A stretch of 32,371 nt of DNA from Leucobacter chromiireducens (GCF_003917135.1 NZ_RPDI01000031.1:1-32371), one strand, 5' to 3'; counted from the stretch's first letter, positions 22,950 to 31,510 are shown. Notes: generated from the sequence alone by a model not told the origin. Program-made: numbers and translations.

Positions 22950-22993
22950 AACGCGCGCAGCCCCCAACCGGCCGGTTGGGGGCTGCGCGCGTT
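22950..22993. terminator. 44-base perfect palindrome after glyS
   Basis: Arms 22950-22971 and 22972-22993 are perfectly complementary with no spacer (core CCCCCAACCGGCCGGTTGGG). It starts 11 bases past the glyS stop and 77 bases upstream of the protease start, and the minus-strand RNA continues UUUCGG. It is a strong candidate terminator for glyS. Confidence 0.8.
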
Positions 22994-23003
22994 GGCTCCG
23001 TGC

Positions 23004-24389
23004 TTAGGCGCCGCGGAGGCGCGCCGCGAGGTAGGCGTGCAGCTCGGCGCGCGGCACGCGCTCCTGCTGCATCGTGTCGCGCTCGCGCACGGTCACCGCG
23101 TTGTCCTCGAGCGAGTCGAAGTCGACGGTGACGCAGAACGGCGTGCCGATCTCGTCCTGGCGGCGGTAGCGGCGGCCGATCGCGCCCGAGTCGTCGAAGT
23201 CCACGTTCCAGTCGTCTCGGAGCTCCTGCGCGATCTCGCGCGCTGCCGGCGAGAGCGCCTCGTTGCGGCTGAGCGGCAGCACAGCCACCTTGACGGGCGC
23301 GAGGCGCGGATCGAGCGCGAGCAGGGTGCGCTTGTCAGTGCCGCCCTTGGCGTTCGGCACCTCCTCCTCGCGGTACGCGTCGACGAGGAACGCCATCAGC
23401 GAGCGCGTGAGGCCGGCCGCCGGCTCGATGACGTACGGGGTGTAGCGCTCGTTCTTCGTCTGGTCGAAGAAGCTCAGGTCCTTGCCGGAGTGCTCCGAGT
23501 GCGTCGAAAGGTCGAAGTTCGTGCGGTTCGCGATGCCCTCGAGCTCGCCCCACTCGCTGCCGGTGAAGCCGAAGCGGTACTCGATGTCCGCGGTGCGCTT
23601 CGAGTAGTGCGAGAGCTTCTCCTGCGGGTGCTCGTAGAAGCGGAGGTTGTCTGCGTCAATGCCGAGGTCGGTGTACCAGCGCATGCGCTCGGCCATCCAG
23701 TATTCCTGCCACTCCTCGTCGGTGCCCGGCTCGACGAAGAACTCCATCTCCATCTGCTCGAACTCGCGGGTGCGGAAGATGAAGTTGCCCGGCGTGATCT
23801 CGTTGCGGAAGCTCTTGCCGATCTGGCCGATGCCGAACGGGGGCTTCATGCGTGCCGCCTGGAGCACGTTCGCGAAGTTCACGAAGATACCCTGCGCCGT
23901 CTCGGGGCGGAGGTAGTGCATGCCGGCCTCGTCGTCGACCGGGCCGAGATAAGTCTTCAGCAGGCCGGAGAACGCGCGCGGCTCGGTCCACTGGCCGCGG
24001 GTGCCGCAGTTGACGCAGACGATCTCGTCGAGCCCGCCCTCGGGCGCGCGGCCCTTCTTCTCCTCGAACTCCTCGATGAGGTGGTCCTCGCGGTAGCGCT
24101 TGTGGCACTGGAGGCACTCGACGAGCGGATCGCTGAAGACCTCGACGTGCCCGGAGGCCTCCCACACCTGCTTCGGGAGGATGACGCTCGAGTCGATGCC
24201 GACAACGTCATCGCGCTTCTGCACCATGGTCTTCCACCACTGGCGCTTGATGTTCTCCTTCAGCGCCGTGCCGAGGGGGCCGTAGTCCCACGCGGAGCGA
24301 GATCCGCCATAGATCTCACCCGCCTGGAAGACGAAGCCGCGGTGGCGGGCGAGGGCGATGACCTTATCAAGGCGGGACTGTTCAGCCAT
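23004..24389 (-). CDS. glyS: Glycyl-tRNA synthetase, dimeric single-chain type
   Basis: Charges tRNA-Gly with glycine; essential cytoplasmic class II aminoacyl-tRNA synthetase. 461 residues, the usual size for the bacterial alpha2 enzyme. Landmarks: [20 protein letters not shown] and [19 protein letters not shown] at the N-terminus, [12 protein letters not shown] plus VNCGTRGQW (zinc-ribbon-like cysteines), motif 2 [10 protein letters not shown]...[14 protein letters not shown] (in pieces: [20 protein letters not shown]), [20 protein letters not shown] (glycine recognition), motif 3 [18 protein letters not shown] and the anticodon domain ending LRGA. GGAG lies 13 bases before the ATG, which is loose; TAGACT (24460-24455) is a plausible -10. 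No T-box leader is seen in the 123-base upstream gap. Confidence 0.97.
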   Translation of the reverse strand: MAEQSRLDKVIALARHRGFVFQAGEIYGGSRSAWDYGPLGTALKENIKRQWWKTMVQKRDDVVGIDSSVILPKQVWEASGHVEVFSDPLVECLQCHKRYREDHLIEEFEEKKGRAPEGGLDEIVCVNCGTRGQWTEPRAFSGLLKTYLGPVDDEAGMHYLRPETAQGIFVNFANVLQAARMKPPFGIGQIGKSFRNEITPGNFIFRTREFEQMEMEFFVEPGTDEEWQEYWMAERMRWYTDLGIDADNLRFYEHPQEKLSHYSKRTADIEYRFGFTGSEWGELEGIANRTNFDLSTHSEHSGKDLSFFDQTKNERYTPYVIEPAAGLTRSLMAFLVDAYREEEVPNAKGGTDKRTLLALDPRLAPVKVAVLPLSRNEALSPAAREIAQELRDDWNVDFDDSGAIGRRYRRQDEIGTPFCVTVDFDSLEDNAVTVRERDTMQQERVPRAELHAYLAARLRGA

Positions 24390-24512
24390 GTTCGTGTGTC
24401 ACTCCAAGGTGCAAGCGGGGATCTTGGGAATCCGGCCGGAGCCGGCATCATCCCAGTCTACCCGCGATCACACGCCAGGCGGCCCGGGGCTCGCTGGGAC
24501 GGGCGCCGCTCG

Positions 24513-26093
24513 CTAGACGAATCGAACGATCGCGCTGGGGCTGCCCTCGATGTACGCGCTCGCGATGACGGTCTGGTTCCCGGCGAAGCCGCTGTGCACA
24601 GCCTTCCCGTTGCCGATGTACATCGCCACGTGGCGGCCCTCCCAGATGAAGACGTCACCCGGCTGGGGCGCGCTCACGCGCTTGCCGCCCAGTGCGGTGT
24701 ACTCACCGGTGCGCGTGCCGAGATCCCCGGCCTTGACGCCGCTGGAGCGCAGCGCGCGCTCGATGAGGGCCGTGCAGTCCTGGTAGGCGCCGAGCTGGGC
24801 GCGCGCGCTCCGCACCATCTTCCCCGGCCGGTCGGTGAAGCCGCGGTAGCTCTTCGACGCCGACTTCGAGCTCGAGGCGTACTTGCTGTTGCCCCACTTC
24901 GCGGTGTAGCTGACCGTGATCTTCTTGCCCACCATGCTCGGGGTAATCTTCAGCACCGAGCCGCCGCCGATGTACCGGCCGCTGACCCACCACCGGTAGC
25001 TGCCCGTGACCTTCAGGTCCTTGGGCTTCGAGACGCTGCCCTTGGCGACGAGGCGCGAGCCGGGCTTCGCGTGCCCGCTGACCGAGATCTTCGTCGAGAC
25101 CTTGGCGGTCTGCTTCGCGACCTTCGCGGTCGAGGCCGAGGTCTTCGCGTTCACGGAGCCGGCGAACAGCGTCTTGCTCTCGTTCCACGTGAGCGACGAC
25201 TTCGCGGTGATGCGCTTCTTGTAGTCACCCGCGCGCACCGTGTACGTCTTGCCGGTCGACACCTTCTTGCCGTTCGCGTACCACGTGAAGGTCTCGCGCT
25301 TCAGGCTGAAGCCGGCCGGCTTGCTGAGCTTCGTGGTGCTCGCGGTGAGCTTGTTGCCCACCTTCGGCGTGCCGGACACCTTCGTCGCCGCAGACACCTT
25401 TGCCTGCTGCTTGACGACGGTCGGCGCCGAGTTCAGCGTCGCGCTTCCCGCAGCGAACTCCTCGCCGGCCGCCCACGTCGTGACGGCGCGCGCGGTGACC
25501 GCGCGGCCAAGATCCTGGGTCCTGGTCGTGAACTGACCTGCCGTGGTGACCGCGGTGCTCGGAACGAGCGCGCCGTCCACGTACCACTCGACCGCGGTGT
25601 CGACCTCGAGCCCCTCGGGGGCCTGCACATCGCTCGTCGCGGTGAGCTTCGTGCCCACGGCGGTTGCGGCTTTGACCGCACGCTGCGACGCGTCGCGCAC
25701 CGTCACCGTGCCGGATACCTCGGCCACCGCGAGCGGCTCAGCCTCGGTGTCGCCCTCGGGCTCGGCCGGCGCCTCGGTCTCGGGGGCCGGCTCCTCGCTT
25801 GGGGTAACCTCCTCGCCGTCAGACTCGGGTGCCGGCTCGACGGCCGGCTCCTCGGCGGGAAGCTCGGTCTCGGCCGCTGGCTCCGGTGCCGGCTGGGCCG
25901 CGTCACCGGCCGGGGCGTCCGCCGCCTCCGGGGTGTCGGCAGCGATCTCGAGGGAGGTGACCTCCTGCTCCAGCGCCTGCGCTCCGACCGGGCTCACAGC
26001 CGTGGCCGGATCCTCCGCAGCAAACGCACCCGACGCGGGTCCGAGGACCAACGCACCGACGAACAGGCCGACAACCGCCTTTTGGAACCGCAA
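24513..26093 (-). CDS. Secreted NlpC/P60-type cell-wall hydrolase with Ig-like repeats
   Basis: Exported peptidoglycan endopeptidase. 526 residues: Sec signal (MRFQKAVVGLFVGALVLGPA, cut after AFA at about 26), an acidic Pro/Glu/Ala-rich linker (about 55-122), three Ig-like repeats of ~90 residues (about 126-227, 231-325, 331-415; each with 'K.V.G.pk.G..L.a' and 'W..g', a pattern common in actinobacterial surface proteins), then the catalytic domain with AYQDCTALIERAL (C440), GRHVAMYIG (H488) and AVHSGF (H500), the Cys-His-His set of NlpC/P60. The start is TTG 26093, with GAGG about five bases upstream; an ATG at 26096 is in another frame. Likely remodels the wall at growth or division. The usual c-di-AMP riboswitch is not evident in the leader. 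Confidence 0.9.
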   Translation of the reverse strand: MRFQKAVVGLFVGALVLGPASGAFAAEDPATAVSPVGAQALEQEVTSLEIAADTPEAADAPAGDAAQPAPEPAAETELPAEEPAVEPAPESDGEEVTPSEEPAPETEAPAEPEGDTEAEPLAVAEVSGTVTVRDASQRAVKAATAVGTKLTATSDVQAPEGLEVDTAVEWYVDGALVPSTAVTTAGQFTTRTQDLGRAVTARAVTTWAAGEEFAAGSATLNSAPTVVKQQAKVSAATKVSGTPKVGNKLTASTTKLSKPAGFSLKRETFTWYANGKKVSTGKTYTVRAGDYKKRITAKSSLTWNESKTLFAGSVNAKTSASTAKVAKQTAKVSTKISVSGHAKPGSRLVAKGSVSKPKDLKVTGSYRWWVSGRYIGGGSVLKITPSMVGKKITVSYTAKWGNSKYASSSKSASKSYRGFTDRPGKMVRSARAQLGAYQDCTALIERALRSSGVKAGDLGTRTGEYTALGGKRVSAPQPGDVFIWEGRHVAMYIGNGKAVHSGFAGNQTVIASAYIEGSPSAIVRFV

Positions 26094-26339
26094 ACATACC
26101 TCGTGACCTTGACAACAGGGACAGGGCCCCGAAGAGCGCCGCGGACCATGTTAGACAGAGAAACGCGCGAAGTACCAACACGAGATGTCAATGCGGCATC
26201 GAGAATATAGCGCGAAATCCTTACGGTGATTGGGATCCCGGCCCGTTATCTTCCCGTAATAATTTTTCTGGCTGGGCCCGAAAAAGCGCCCAGAACGCGG
26301 CCGCTGCGGCCGCAGCACGCAGACGCCGATCGCAAAAAT
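26094..26339. other. AT-richer leader of the cell-wall hydrolase gene
   Basis: This 246-base stretch holds no gene. It is less GC-rich than the rest and contains, on the minus strand, TATATT (26209-26204), a perfect TTGACA (26191-26186) without a -10 at the right distance, and an inverted repeat TTACGG/CCGTAA (26221-26226 with 26254-26259). Near 26272-26293 CTGGGC pairs with GCCCAG. A long untranslated leader (~100 bases) with regulatory structure is possible; I cannot assign a known riboswitch. Confidence 0.5.
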
Positions 26340-26380
26340 GGGGGCGAAAACGGTCGACTACTCAGACCGTTTTCGCCCCC
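26340..26380 (-). terminator. Rho-independent terminator of the aldehyde dehydrogenase gene
   Basis: Perfect 16-base arms GGGGGCGAAAACGGTC (26340-26355) and its complement (26365-26380) with a 9-base loop, lying 18 bases past the stop. On the minus strand it is followed by ATTTTTGCG, giving a clear U-tract. This is the clearest intrinsic terminator in the window. Confidence 0.93.
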
Positions 26381-26398
26381 GTGAGCGCGGTGCGCGGA

Positions 26399-27775
26399 CT
26401 ACTTCGCGGTGAAGAAGAGTCGGCGGTTGGCGAACTCGCCGATCCCCACCGGGCCCATCTCGCGGCCGAAGCCGGAGCGCTTCACGCCGCCGAAGGGCAG
26501 CTCGGCCGCCTCAGCCGCGATCGTGTTGACGTGCGCCATCCCCACCTCGAGGCGCGAGGCGACGCGGGTGGCGCGCGCCTCGTCGGTCGAGAACACCGAA
26601 CCGCCGAGGCCGAGCGCGCAGTCGTTCGCGAGCTCAAGCGCTTCCTCGTCGCTCGACACCTTATATACGGTGGCGACCGGCCCGAAGATCTCCTCGCCGT
26701 ACGACGGCGCCTCGCGCGGCACCCCGGTGAGCACCGCAGGCGAGTAGTAGGCGCCAGGGCCCTCGGAGAGCACGCCGCCAGCGAGGAGCGTCGCCCCCTC
26801 GGCCACGGCCTGCTGCACCTGCGCGTGCACGGTCTCGGCCGCCGTGCGGGTGGAGAGCGGCGCGTACTCGCCGTCCGCGAGCGCCAGCTGGTCCCCCGGC
26901 ACCAGGCCATCAGCGAGCTTCACGAGCTCGGCGACGAACTCGTCGTAGATGTCGTCCATCACGATGAGACGCTTGTTCGAGTTGCAGACCTGGCCGCCGT
27001 TGTAGGTGCGGAAGTTCCACGCCTCGGCAGCAACGGCGGCGACGTCGTCGCTGTCGAGCACGACCATCGGGTCGATGCCGCCGAGCTCGAGCACGCACTT
27101 CTTCAGGTGCGTGCCGGCCTGCGCGCCGATGATCGCGCCAGCGCGCTCCGAGCCGGTGAGCGAGACTCCCTGCACGCGCGGATCCGCGATCATCGTGGCG
27201 ATCTGGTCGTGCGAGGCGAACACGTTCTGGTAGCCGCCGACCGGGACGCCCGCCTCCTCCATGATCTCCTGGATCGTGAGCGCCGAGCGCGCGCAAATGT
27301 CCGCGTGCTTCAGGATGATCGTGTTGCCGAGCACCAGGTTCGGCGCGGCGAAGCGTGCCACCTGGTAGTACGGGAAGTTCCACGGCATGACGCCGAGCAG
27401 GGCGCCGATGGGCCGCTGCTCGATGAGCGCCTTCCCGGGGATCGTGCTCGGGATCTCAACGTCGGTGATGAGGCCTGGGCCATAGACCGCGTAGTACTCG
27501 ATGATGTCGCGCGCGAACTCGACCTCGTCGATCGACTCGGCGAGCGACTTGCCCATCTCGAGCGCGATGAGGCGCGCCAGCTCGTCCTTGCGCTCCTCGA
27601 AGAGCTCGGCCACCCGCTTCACAACGGCGGCGCGCTCCTGCACGCTCCGCTCACGCCACTCGCGGTAGACGGCGTCGGCGGCAGCAAGCTTCTGCTCGAT
27701 CTGCGCGTCGGTTGCCGATTCGAAGGTCTCGACAATCTCGCCCGTCGCTGGGTTCTGAACTCGATACTTCGCCAT
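26399..27775 (-). CDS. gabD: NAD(P)-dependent succinate-semialdehyde dehydrogenase (GabD type)
   Basis: Oxidises succinate semialdehyde to succinate in GABA or polyamine breakdown; cytoplasmic. 458 residues, the length of actinobacterial GabD1. Motifs: VQNPATGEIVETFESA start, GVMPWNFPYYQVARFAAPNL (N133), ILKHA (K156 cofactor Lys), LTGSERAG, VLELGGIDPMVVL (E230 general base) and YNGGQVCNSNKR (C264 nucleophile), ELPFGGVKRSGFGREMG near the C-terminus. ELGGIDP has Ile where most members have Ser. ATG 27775; AGGA lies 11 bases upstream, a loose site, so it may be weakly translated. An APC amino-acid permease lies 200 bases upstream in the same direction, supporting amino-acid (GABA-like) catabolism. 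No GABA transaminase is in the window. Confidence 0.88.
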   Translation of the reverse strand: MAKYRVQNPATGEIVETFESATDAQIEQKLAAADAVYREWRERSVQERAAVVKRVAELFEERKDELARLIALEMGKSLAESIDEVEFARDIIEYYAVYGPGLITDVEIPSTIPGKALIEQRPIGALLGVMPWNFPYYQVARFAAPNLVLGNTIILKHADICARSALTIQEIMEEAGVPVGGYQNVFASHDQIATMIADPRVQGVSLTGSERAGAIIGAQAGTHLKKCVLELGGIDPMVVLDSDDVAAVAAEAWNFRTYNGGQVCNSNKRLIVMDDIYDEFVAELVKLADGLVPGDQLALADGEYAPLSTRTAAETVHAQVQQAVAEGATLLAGGVLSEGPGAYYSPAVLTGVPREAPSYGEEIFGPVATVYKVSSDEEALELANDCALGLGGSVFSTDEARATRVASRLEVGMAHVNTIAAEAAELPFGGVKRSGFGREMGPVGIGEFANRRLFFTAK

Positions 27776-27900
27776 TATTTATCGTTTCCTGTCTAGTGTT
27801 CAGCGCGCATAGTCTGCGGCTGTCCCCCTATCGTCGCACTCCCGACCGGGGGATTTCGACCCCAGCGGCAGAAACTCCCGCAACACCCAGGCAGCACAAA

Positions 27901-27931
27901 GCCCGGGCCGGTGCGTGCGCCCGGCCCGGGC
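27901..27931 (-). terminator. Hairpin terminator after the APC permease gene
   Basis: GCCCGGGCCGG (27901-27911) and CCGGCCCGGGC (27921-27931) are perfect 11-base arms with a 9-base loop, 45 bases past the permease stop. On the minus strand it is followed by TTTGTG, a short U-run. It separates the permease from the aldehyde dehydrogenase. Confidence 0.8.
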
Positions 27932-27975
27932 CTTCGTGGCGGAGCACGGCGCGCGGCCGCGATCCCGATCAGCTG

Positions 27976-29484
27976 CTATCGCACCGTGACCTTGCCCGTG
28001 CGGCGGCGGATCTCGTCTGCCACGTGCTTCGCGTCGCCGGCTGGCGCCGTGGAGAGGCGATCCGGGCGCGCAATGAAGAGGTACAGCAGGCCGGAGACGA
28101 GCACGACGCCGAGCCCGATCAGCACCACGTAGTCGGCGAAGAAGCTGCCCGTCTCCCCCGGCTTCGCGAGCAGGATCATCGCGAAGACGCCGTACGCGAG
28201 CGCCAGCACATTCACTACGATGCCGAAGCCGCCGAGCGAGAAGGGGCCGGCGGGGCGCCAGCCCTGGAAGCGCTGCTTCAGCGACGCGAACACGACCATG
28301 TGGAAGGAGACGTAGATGCCGAGGATCGCGAACGACGTGACGGGCACCAGGATCCCCTCGTTGAAGTAGATCAGCACGCAGATGAGCGCCGGCACCGTGC
28401 AGGCCACGATCAGCGCGTTCGTCGGCACCTTGCTCCGCTCGGAGACCTGCGACAGCCACCGGTGCCCCGGCAGCATGCCGTCGCGCGCGAACGAGTAGAG
28501 CAGACGGGACGCGGCGGCCTGCAGGCTCAGCACGCAGGAGATGAACGCGAGCACGGCGACGATAAGGAACACCTTCGCACCGATCGTGCCGAGCGTCGCC
28601 TCGAGGATCGCGGGGATCGGGTCCCCCTCCTCACCGGCAACGATCGCCTCGAGGTTGGGGGCGGCCAGCACGTAGCCGGCGAACGAGAACAGCGCGGAGA
28701 CCGCGCCGACGACGATCGTCATGAGCATCGCGCGCGGGATGCGACGCGCGGGATCCGACACCTCCTCGGCAACGTCGCCGCAGGCCTCGAAGCCATAGAA
28801 GAGGAAGAGGCCGGCGATCGCCGAGGCGAGGAACACCGGCAGGTACGAGCCGTCGCCCTCGGTGCCCATCGTGTCGAAGAACACCCCGAACGAGTGCTTG
28901 CGCTGGAACAGCAGCAGGTAGAGCCCCAGGCCAATCACGCCGATCAGCTCCGCGAAGAGCCCGATCCGGGCGATGCGCGCGAGCCACTTCGTGCCGGAGA
29001 AGTTGATGAGCAGCGCGACGAGCAGCAGGCCGAGCCCGGTGAAGAGCGTCGACTCCGGGGTGAGCGTGATCCCGAACAGGCTCGTGATGAAGCCGGCGCC
29101 GAACTCCGCGACGGCGGTGATCGTGACGATCATCGCCCAGATGTACACCCAGGCGGCGAGCCAGGCGTATCGGCGGCCCCACAGGCGCCTGGCCCAGGGG
29201 TAGATGCCGCCGTGGATCGGGTACTGCGACACGACCTCGCCGAACACGAGAGCGACGAGCATCTGGCCGCACGCGACGATCACGATCCACCAGATCGAGG
29301 GCGGGCCGCCCGTCGCGAGCGCGGTCGCGAAGAGCGAGTAGACGCCGACGAGCGGCGAGAGGTAGGTGAAGCCGAGGGCGAAGTTCGCCCACAGGCTCAT
29401 GGAGCGATCGAATTTCCCGTCGTAGCCGAGGACCGCGAGGTGCTCATCGTCGGCGAGATGGCCGGTGGGTGGGGTTGCGGACAT
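27976..29484 (-). CDS. APC-superfamily amino-acid permease
   Basis: Proton-coupled amino-acid or polyamine uptake carrier. ATG 29484 with AAAGGAA (29493-29499) eight bases upstream; 502 residues with twelve hydrophobic segments. Start region DRSMSLWANFALGFTYLSPLVG and GGPPSIWWIVIVACGQMLVAL are typical of the APC GABA/choline-permease-like group ('m....nfa.gft.is...gi...l...l..GGp'); IHGGIYPWARRLWG and FYGFEACGDVAEEVSDPARR ('FyGFEa.ad.aEEt.dP.r') are the family signature. The next gene downstream is GabD-like, so GABA or a precursor is a sensible substrate, but that is context only. The ~165-base leader holds two competing hairpins (29572-29613). Confidence 0.92.
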   Translation of the reverse strand: MSATPPTGHLADDEHLAVLGYDGKFDRSMSLWANFALGFTYLSPLVGVYSLFATALATGGPPSIWWIVIVACGQMLVALVFGEVVSQYPIHGGIYPWARRLWGRRYAWLAAWVYIWAMIVTITAVAEFGAGFITSLFGITLTPESTLFTGLGLLLVALLINFSGTKWLARIARIGLFAELIGVIGLGLYLLLFQRKHSFGVFFDTMGTEGDGSYLPVFLASAIAGLFLFYGFEACGDVAEEVSDPARRIPRAMLMTIVVGAVSALFSFAGYVLAAPNLEAIVAGEEGDPIPAILEATLGTIGAKVFLIVAVLAFISCVLSLQAAASRLLYSFARDGMLPGHRWLSQVSERSKVPTNALIVACTVPALICVLIYFNEGILVPVTSFAILGIYVSFHMVVFASLKQRFQGWRPAGPFSLGGFGIVVNVLALAYGVFAMILLAKPGETGSFFADYVVLIGLGVVLVSGLLYLFIARPDRLSTAPAGDAKHVADEIRRRTGKVTVR

Positions 29485-29571
29485 GCGCTGTGTTCCTTTC
29501 GGATCGACACTGATCCTGGGGGACGGAAGTGTCCCCGCTGGAGTGAGCATAGACCCACGCCGCCATCTGCG

Positions 29572-29613
29572 AAAAAGCGCTTCTGCACAGCGCTGCAGCG
29601 TGCGCGCTGTGCA
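29572..29613 (-). promoter_or_regulatory. Two mutually exclusive hairpins: terminator and possible anti-terminator
   Basis: Hairpin A has perfect 10-base arms TGCACAGCGC (29584-29593) and GCGCTGTGCA (29604-29613). Hairpin B, further along on the minus strand, has arms AGCGCT (29589-29594 and 29576-29581) around a 7-base loop and runs straight into a T-tract (29575-29572), an intrinsic terminator. They share bases 29589-29593, so only one can form. It may simply end the dehydrogenase transcript, or attenuate the permease gene 90 bases downstream. Confidence 0.6.
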
Positions 29614-29649
29614 CGCTTCCCGTTGCGCGCTCGCCCCGTGTTCCGGGAG

Positions 29650-30588
29650 CTACGCCCAGTCCCCCAGCACGAGGTTCTCGGGGGTCTCGCCGGCCTGCAG
29701 ATGCGCAATCTGGCGCTTGATCAGGGAAACCATGCGCGGAAGCATCGCCGAGGAATCGCCGCCGACGTGCGGGCTGATGAGCGTGCCACGGCACTCCCAC
29801 AGCGGATGGCCGGCGGGAAGCGGCTCAGGATCGGTGACGTCGAGCGCCGCGCGCAGGCGGCCGGCCTGCAACTCAGCGACGAGCGCGTCCGTGTCGACCA
29901 CGGGACCGCGCGCCACGTTCACGAGCAGGGCGCCGTCCGGCATGCGTGCGAGCTCGGCACGGCCGAACATGCCGCGGGTCTCGTCGGTGAGCGGCACCGC
30001 GATGAGCACGATGTCGGCCTCGGCGAGCGCGTCGCCGAGCTCGTCGAAGCCGCGCACCCGCACGGCCTCGCCGGCGAGATTCTGATCCTCGCGCGCCGTG
30101 CGCGCCAGCCGGGTGATGTGCGTCTCGAAGCCCGCGAGCCGCGCCTCGATCGCCTTCGAGACACCGCCGTAGCCGACGATCAGCACGCGCCGATCCGCGA
30201 GGCTCGGGAACGAGCGCAGCTCCCAGCGCTGCTCGTCGCCGGCGCGCACGAACTCCGGGATCCCGCGCTGCGCGGCGAGGGTCAGCGCGAGCGCCAGCTC
30301 GGCCGTCGACGCCTCGTGCACCGTCGCGGCGTTCGCGAGCGGCATCCCCGCTGGCAGGTGCTTCGCGACCCCGTTGTACCCGATCGACTGCCACTGCACG
30401 AGACGCGCCTCCACCGCGGCGAGCGCGGCGAGCTGTCGCGCGCCGCCCCAGTACGGTGGCACCACGATGTCGAAGCGCTCGCGCGGGGCCGGTCCGGCGA
30501 GATCCCACTCGACGAACTCGACGCCAGGCACCTCCCCCATGGCTTCGCGCAGGCCTTCGGCGGGCAGGGAGACGACCAGGTCACTCAT
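29650..30588 (-). CDS. D-isomer-specific 2-hydroxyacid dehydrogenase
   Basis: NAD(P)-dependent reduction of a 2-keto acid (or phosphoglycerate-type oxidation). ATG 30588; 312 residues, normal for the shorter members. The Rossmann motif is VGYGGVSKAIEARL (139-152), with S at the third glycine position of GxGxxG, a common variant in this family. Catalytic set: NVARGPVVDTDAL (R227), VTDPEPLPAGHPLW (E255), SPHVGG (H274). No regulatory ACT domain, so it is not a standard SerA. The gene appears leaderless: TACACT lies 6-7 bases before the ATG and no Shine-Dalgarno is visible. Its promoter is back-to-back with that of the GH114 lipoprotein gene. Substrate unknown. Confidence 0.92.
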   Translation of the reverse strand: MSDLVVSLPAEGLREAMGEVPGVEFVEWDLAGPAPRERFDIVVPPYWGGARQLAALAAVEARLVQWQSIGYNGVAKHLPAGMPLANAATVHEASTAELALALTLAAQRGIPEFVRAGDEQRWELRSFPSLADRRVLIVGYGGVSKAIEARLAGFETHITRLARTAREDQNLAGEAVRVRGFDELGDALAEADIVLIAVPLTDETRGMFGRAELARMPDGALLVNVARGPVVDTDALVAELQAGRLRAALDVTDPEPLPAGHPLWECRGTLISPHVGGDSSAMLPRMVSLIKRQIAHLQAGETPENLVLGDWA

Positions 30589-30594
30589 GCCCCG

Positions 30595-30643
30595 AGTGTA
30601 TCGCCCCGGCGTGGGCGTGCCCGCGTGCGTGTTCCGCGATACT
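30595..30643. promoter_or_regulatory. Back-to-back promoters, near-symmetric
   Basis: In the 64-base gap GTATCGC (30598-30604) and GCGATAC (30636-30642) form an inverted pair 31 bases apart. On the minus strand TACACT (30600-30595) is 6 bases from the dehydrogenase ATG; on the plus strand GATACT (30638-30643) is 6 bases from the GTG at 30650. Both look like -10 hexamers of leaderless or near-leaderless transcripts. Confidence 0.45.
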
Positions 30644-30652
30644 GGAGTCGTG

Positions 30653-31504
30653 ATGGGATTTCGACGCGCGCTGCCCGCCCCGCTCGCCTGCGGCCTCGCC
30701 GCTGTGCTGCTGCTCGCGGGGTGCGCAACGGGCAGCGGAGCGGACGCCGGATCGGGGACGCCCTCGGCGCAGATCCAGCTCCCGCCCGCTGGCGGCACCC
30801 CCGACTACCAGTTGGGCGGGGCCTCGGAACCCGCGCCCGGGGTCACCATCGTCGCGCGGGATCGGAGCGCAGCCCCGGCACCGGGGATCTACTCGATCTG
30901 CTACGTGAACGGCTTCCAGACGCAGCCGGGCGAGCTCGCCGACTGGCCGGCCGAGACCCTGCTGCACGATGCCTCGGGCGAAGCGGTGCGGGATCCGGCC
31001 TGGCCGGACGAGGTGCTGCTCGACACCCGCACGGCGGCGACGCGTGCGGCCATCCACGAGCGGGTGGCCCCGTGGATCGAGGAGTGCGCGGAGGCCGGCT
31101 ACGACGCCGTCGAGTTCGACAACCTCGACACGTACACCCGCTCGGCGGGAGCGCTCAGCCGCGCCGACGCCGTGGAGCTCGCCGCCGCGTTCGTCGCGAC
31201 CGCGCACGCCGCCGGCCTCGCCGCGGGGCAGAAGAACGCCGCGGACGACGCCGAGCTGATGCGATCCCAAGCTGGTTTTGACTTTGCCGTGACCGAGGAG
31301 TGCCTGGCGTTTGCGGAGTGCGGCCGGTTCACCGAGCAGTACGGCGACCACGTGATCGACATTGAGTACACGGACGAGCTGCCGCGCCCGTTCGCGGAGA
31401 TGTGCGCCGACCCCGCGGCGCCGCGCTCGCTGGTGCTGCGGGACCGCGACCTCACGGTGCCCGGCTCCCCCGAGCACGTGTTCGAGACCTGCCAGGCGCG
31501 GTAG
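30653..31504 (+). CDS. GH114-family glycoside-hydrolase lipoprotein
   Basis: Surface lipoprotein of the endo-alpha-1,4-polygalactosaminidase-like GH114 family (TIM barrel). ATG 30653 with CTGGAG five bases upstream; 283 residues; an in-frame GTG at 30650 is possible. Lipobox LLAGC (C24) after a short basic-hydrophobic signal; then a Ser/Gly-rich linker. Catalytic-domain features: DYQLGGASEP (family start 'w.yQL.g'), ICYVNGFQTQPGEL, YDAVEFDNLDTY (E154 and D156, the 'ef DN.D' motif), AHAAGLAAGQKNAADDAEL and FAVTEECLAF. The usual residues are present, so it is probably active on an amino-sugar polymer or exopolysaccharide. Divergent from a hydroxyacid dehydrogenase, with no obvious partner. Confidence 0.9.
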   Translation: MGFRRALPAPLACGLAAVLLLAGCATGSGADAGSGTPSAQIQLPPAGGTPDYQLGGASEPAPGVTIVARDRSAAPAPGIYSICYVNGFQTQPGELADWPAETLLHDASGEAVRDPAWPDEVLLDTRTAATRAAIHERVAPWIEECAEAGYDAVEFDNLDTYTRSAGALSRADAVELAAAFVATAHAAGLAAGQKNAADDAELMRSQAGFDFAVTEECLAFAECGRFTEQYGDHVIDIEYTDELPRPFAEMCADPAAPRSLVLRDRDLTVPGSPEHVFETCQAR

Positions 31505-31510
31505 CGGCGC

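Noticed and set aside
24390-24512. T-box leader for glyS
   Set aside because: The gap is only 123 bases, has no T-box-like 14-base core and no specifier stem that I can see.
26186-26191. Perfect TTGACA -35 hexamer in the leader of the NlpC/P60 gene
   Set aside because: No -10-like hexamer occurs 16-19 bases downstream on that strand, so it is not called as a promoter.
22863-26210. An uninterrupted 1,115-codon reading frame on the plus strand
   Set aside because: It runs antisense to glyS and the NlpC/P60 gene, in the frame where GC-rich codons of the true genes avoid stops. Its composition (His/Arg/Leu/Ala-rich, no domain) is that of a shadow frame.
26094-26339. c-di-AMP (ydaO-type) riboswitch before the cell-wall hydrolase
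   Set aside because: Such riboswitches precede many actinobacterial wall hydrolases, but I cannot find the conserved core segments here.
27712-31281. An uninterrupted 1,189-codon reading frame on the plus strand
   Set aside because: Antisense to the permease and hydroxyacid dehydrogenase genes and overlapping GH114 in another frame. Arg/His/Asp-rich low-complexity translation with no recognisable fold.
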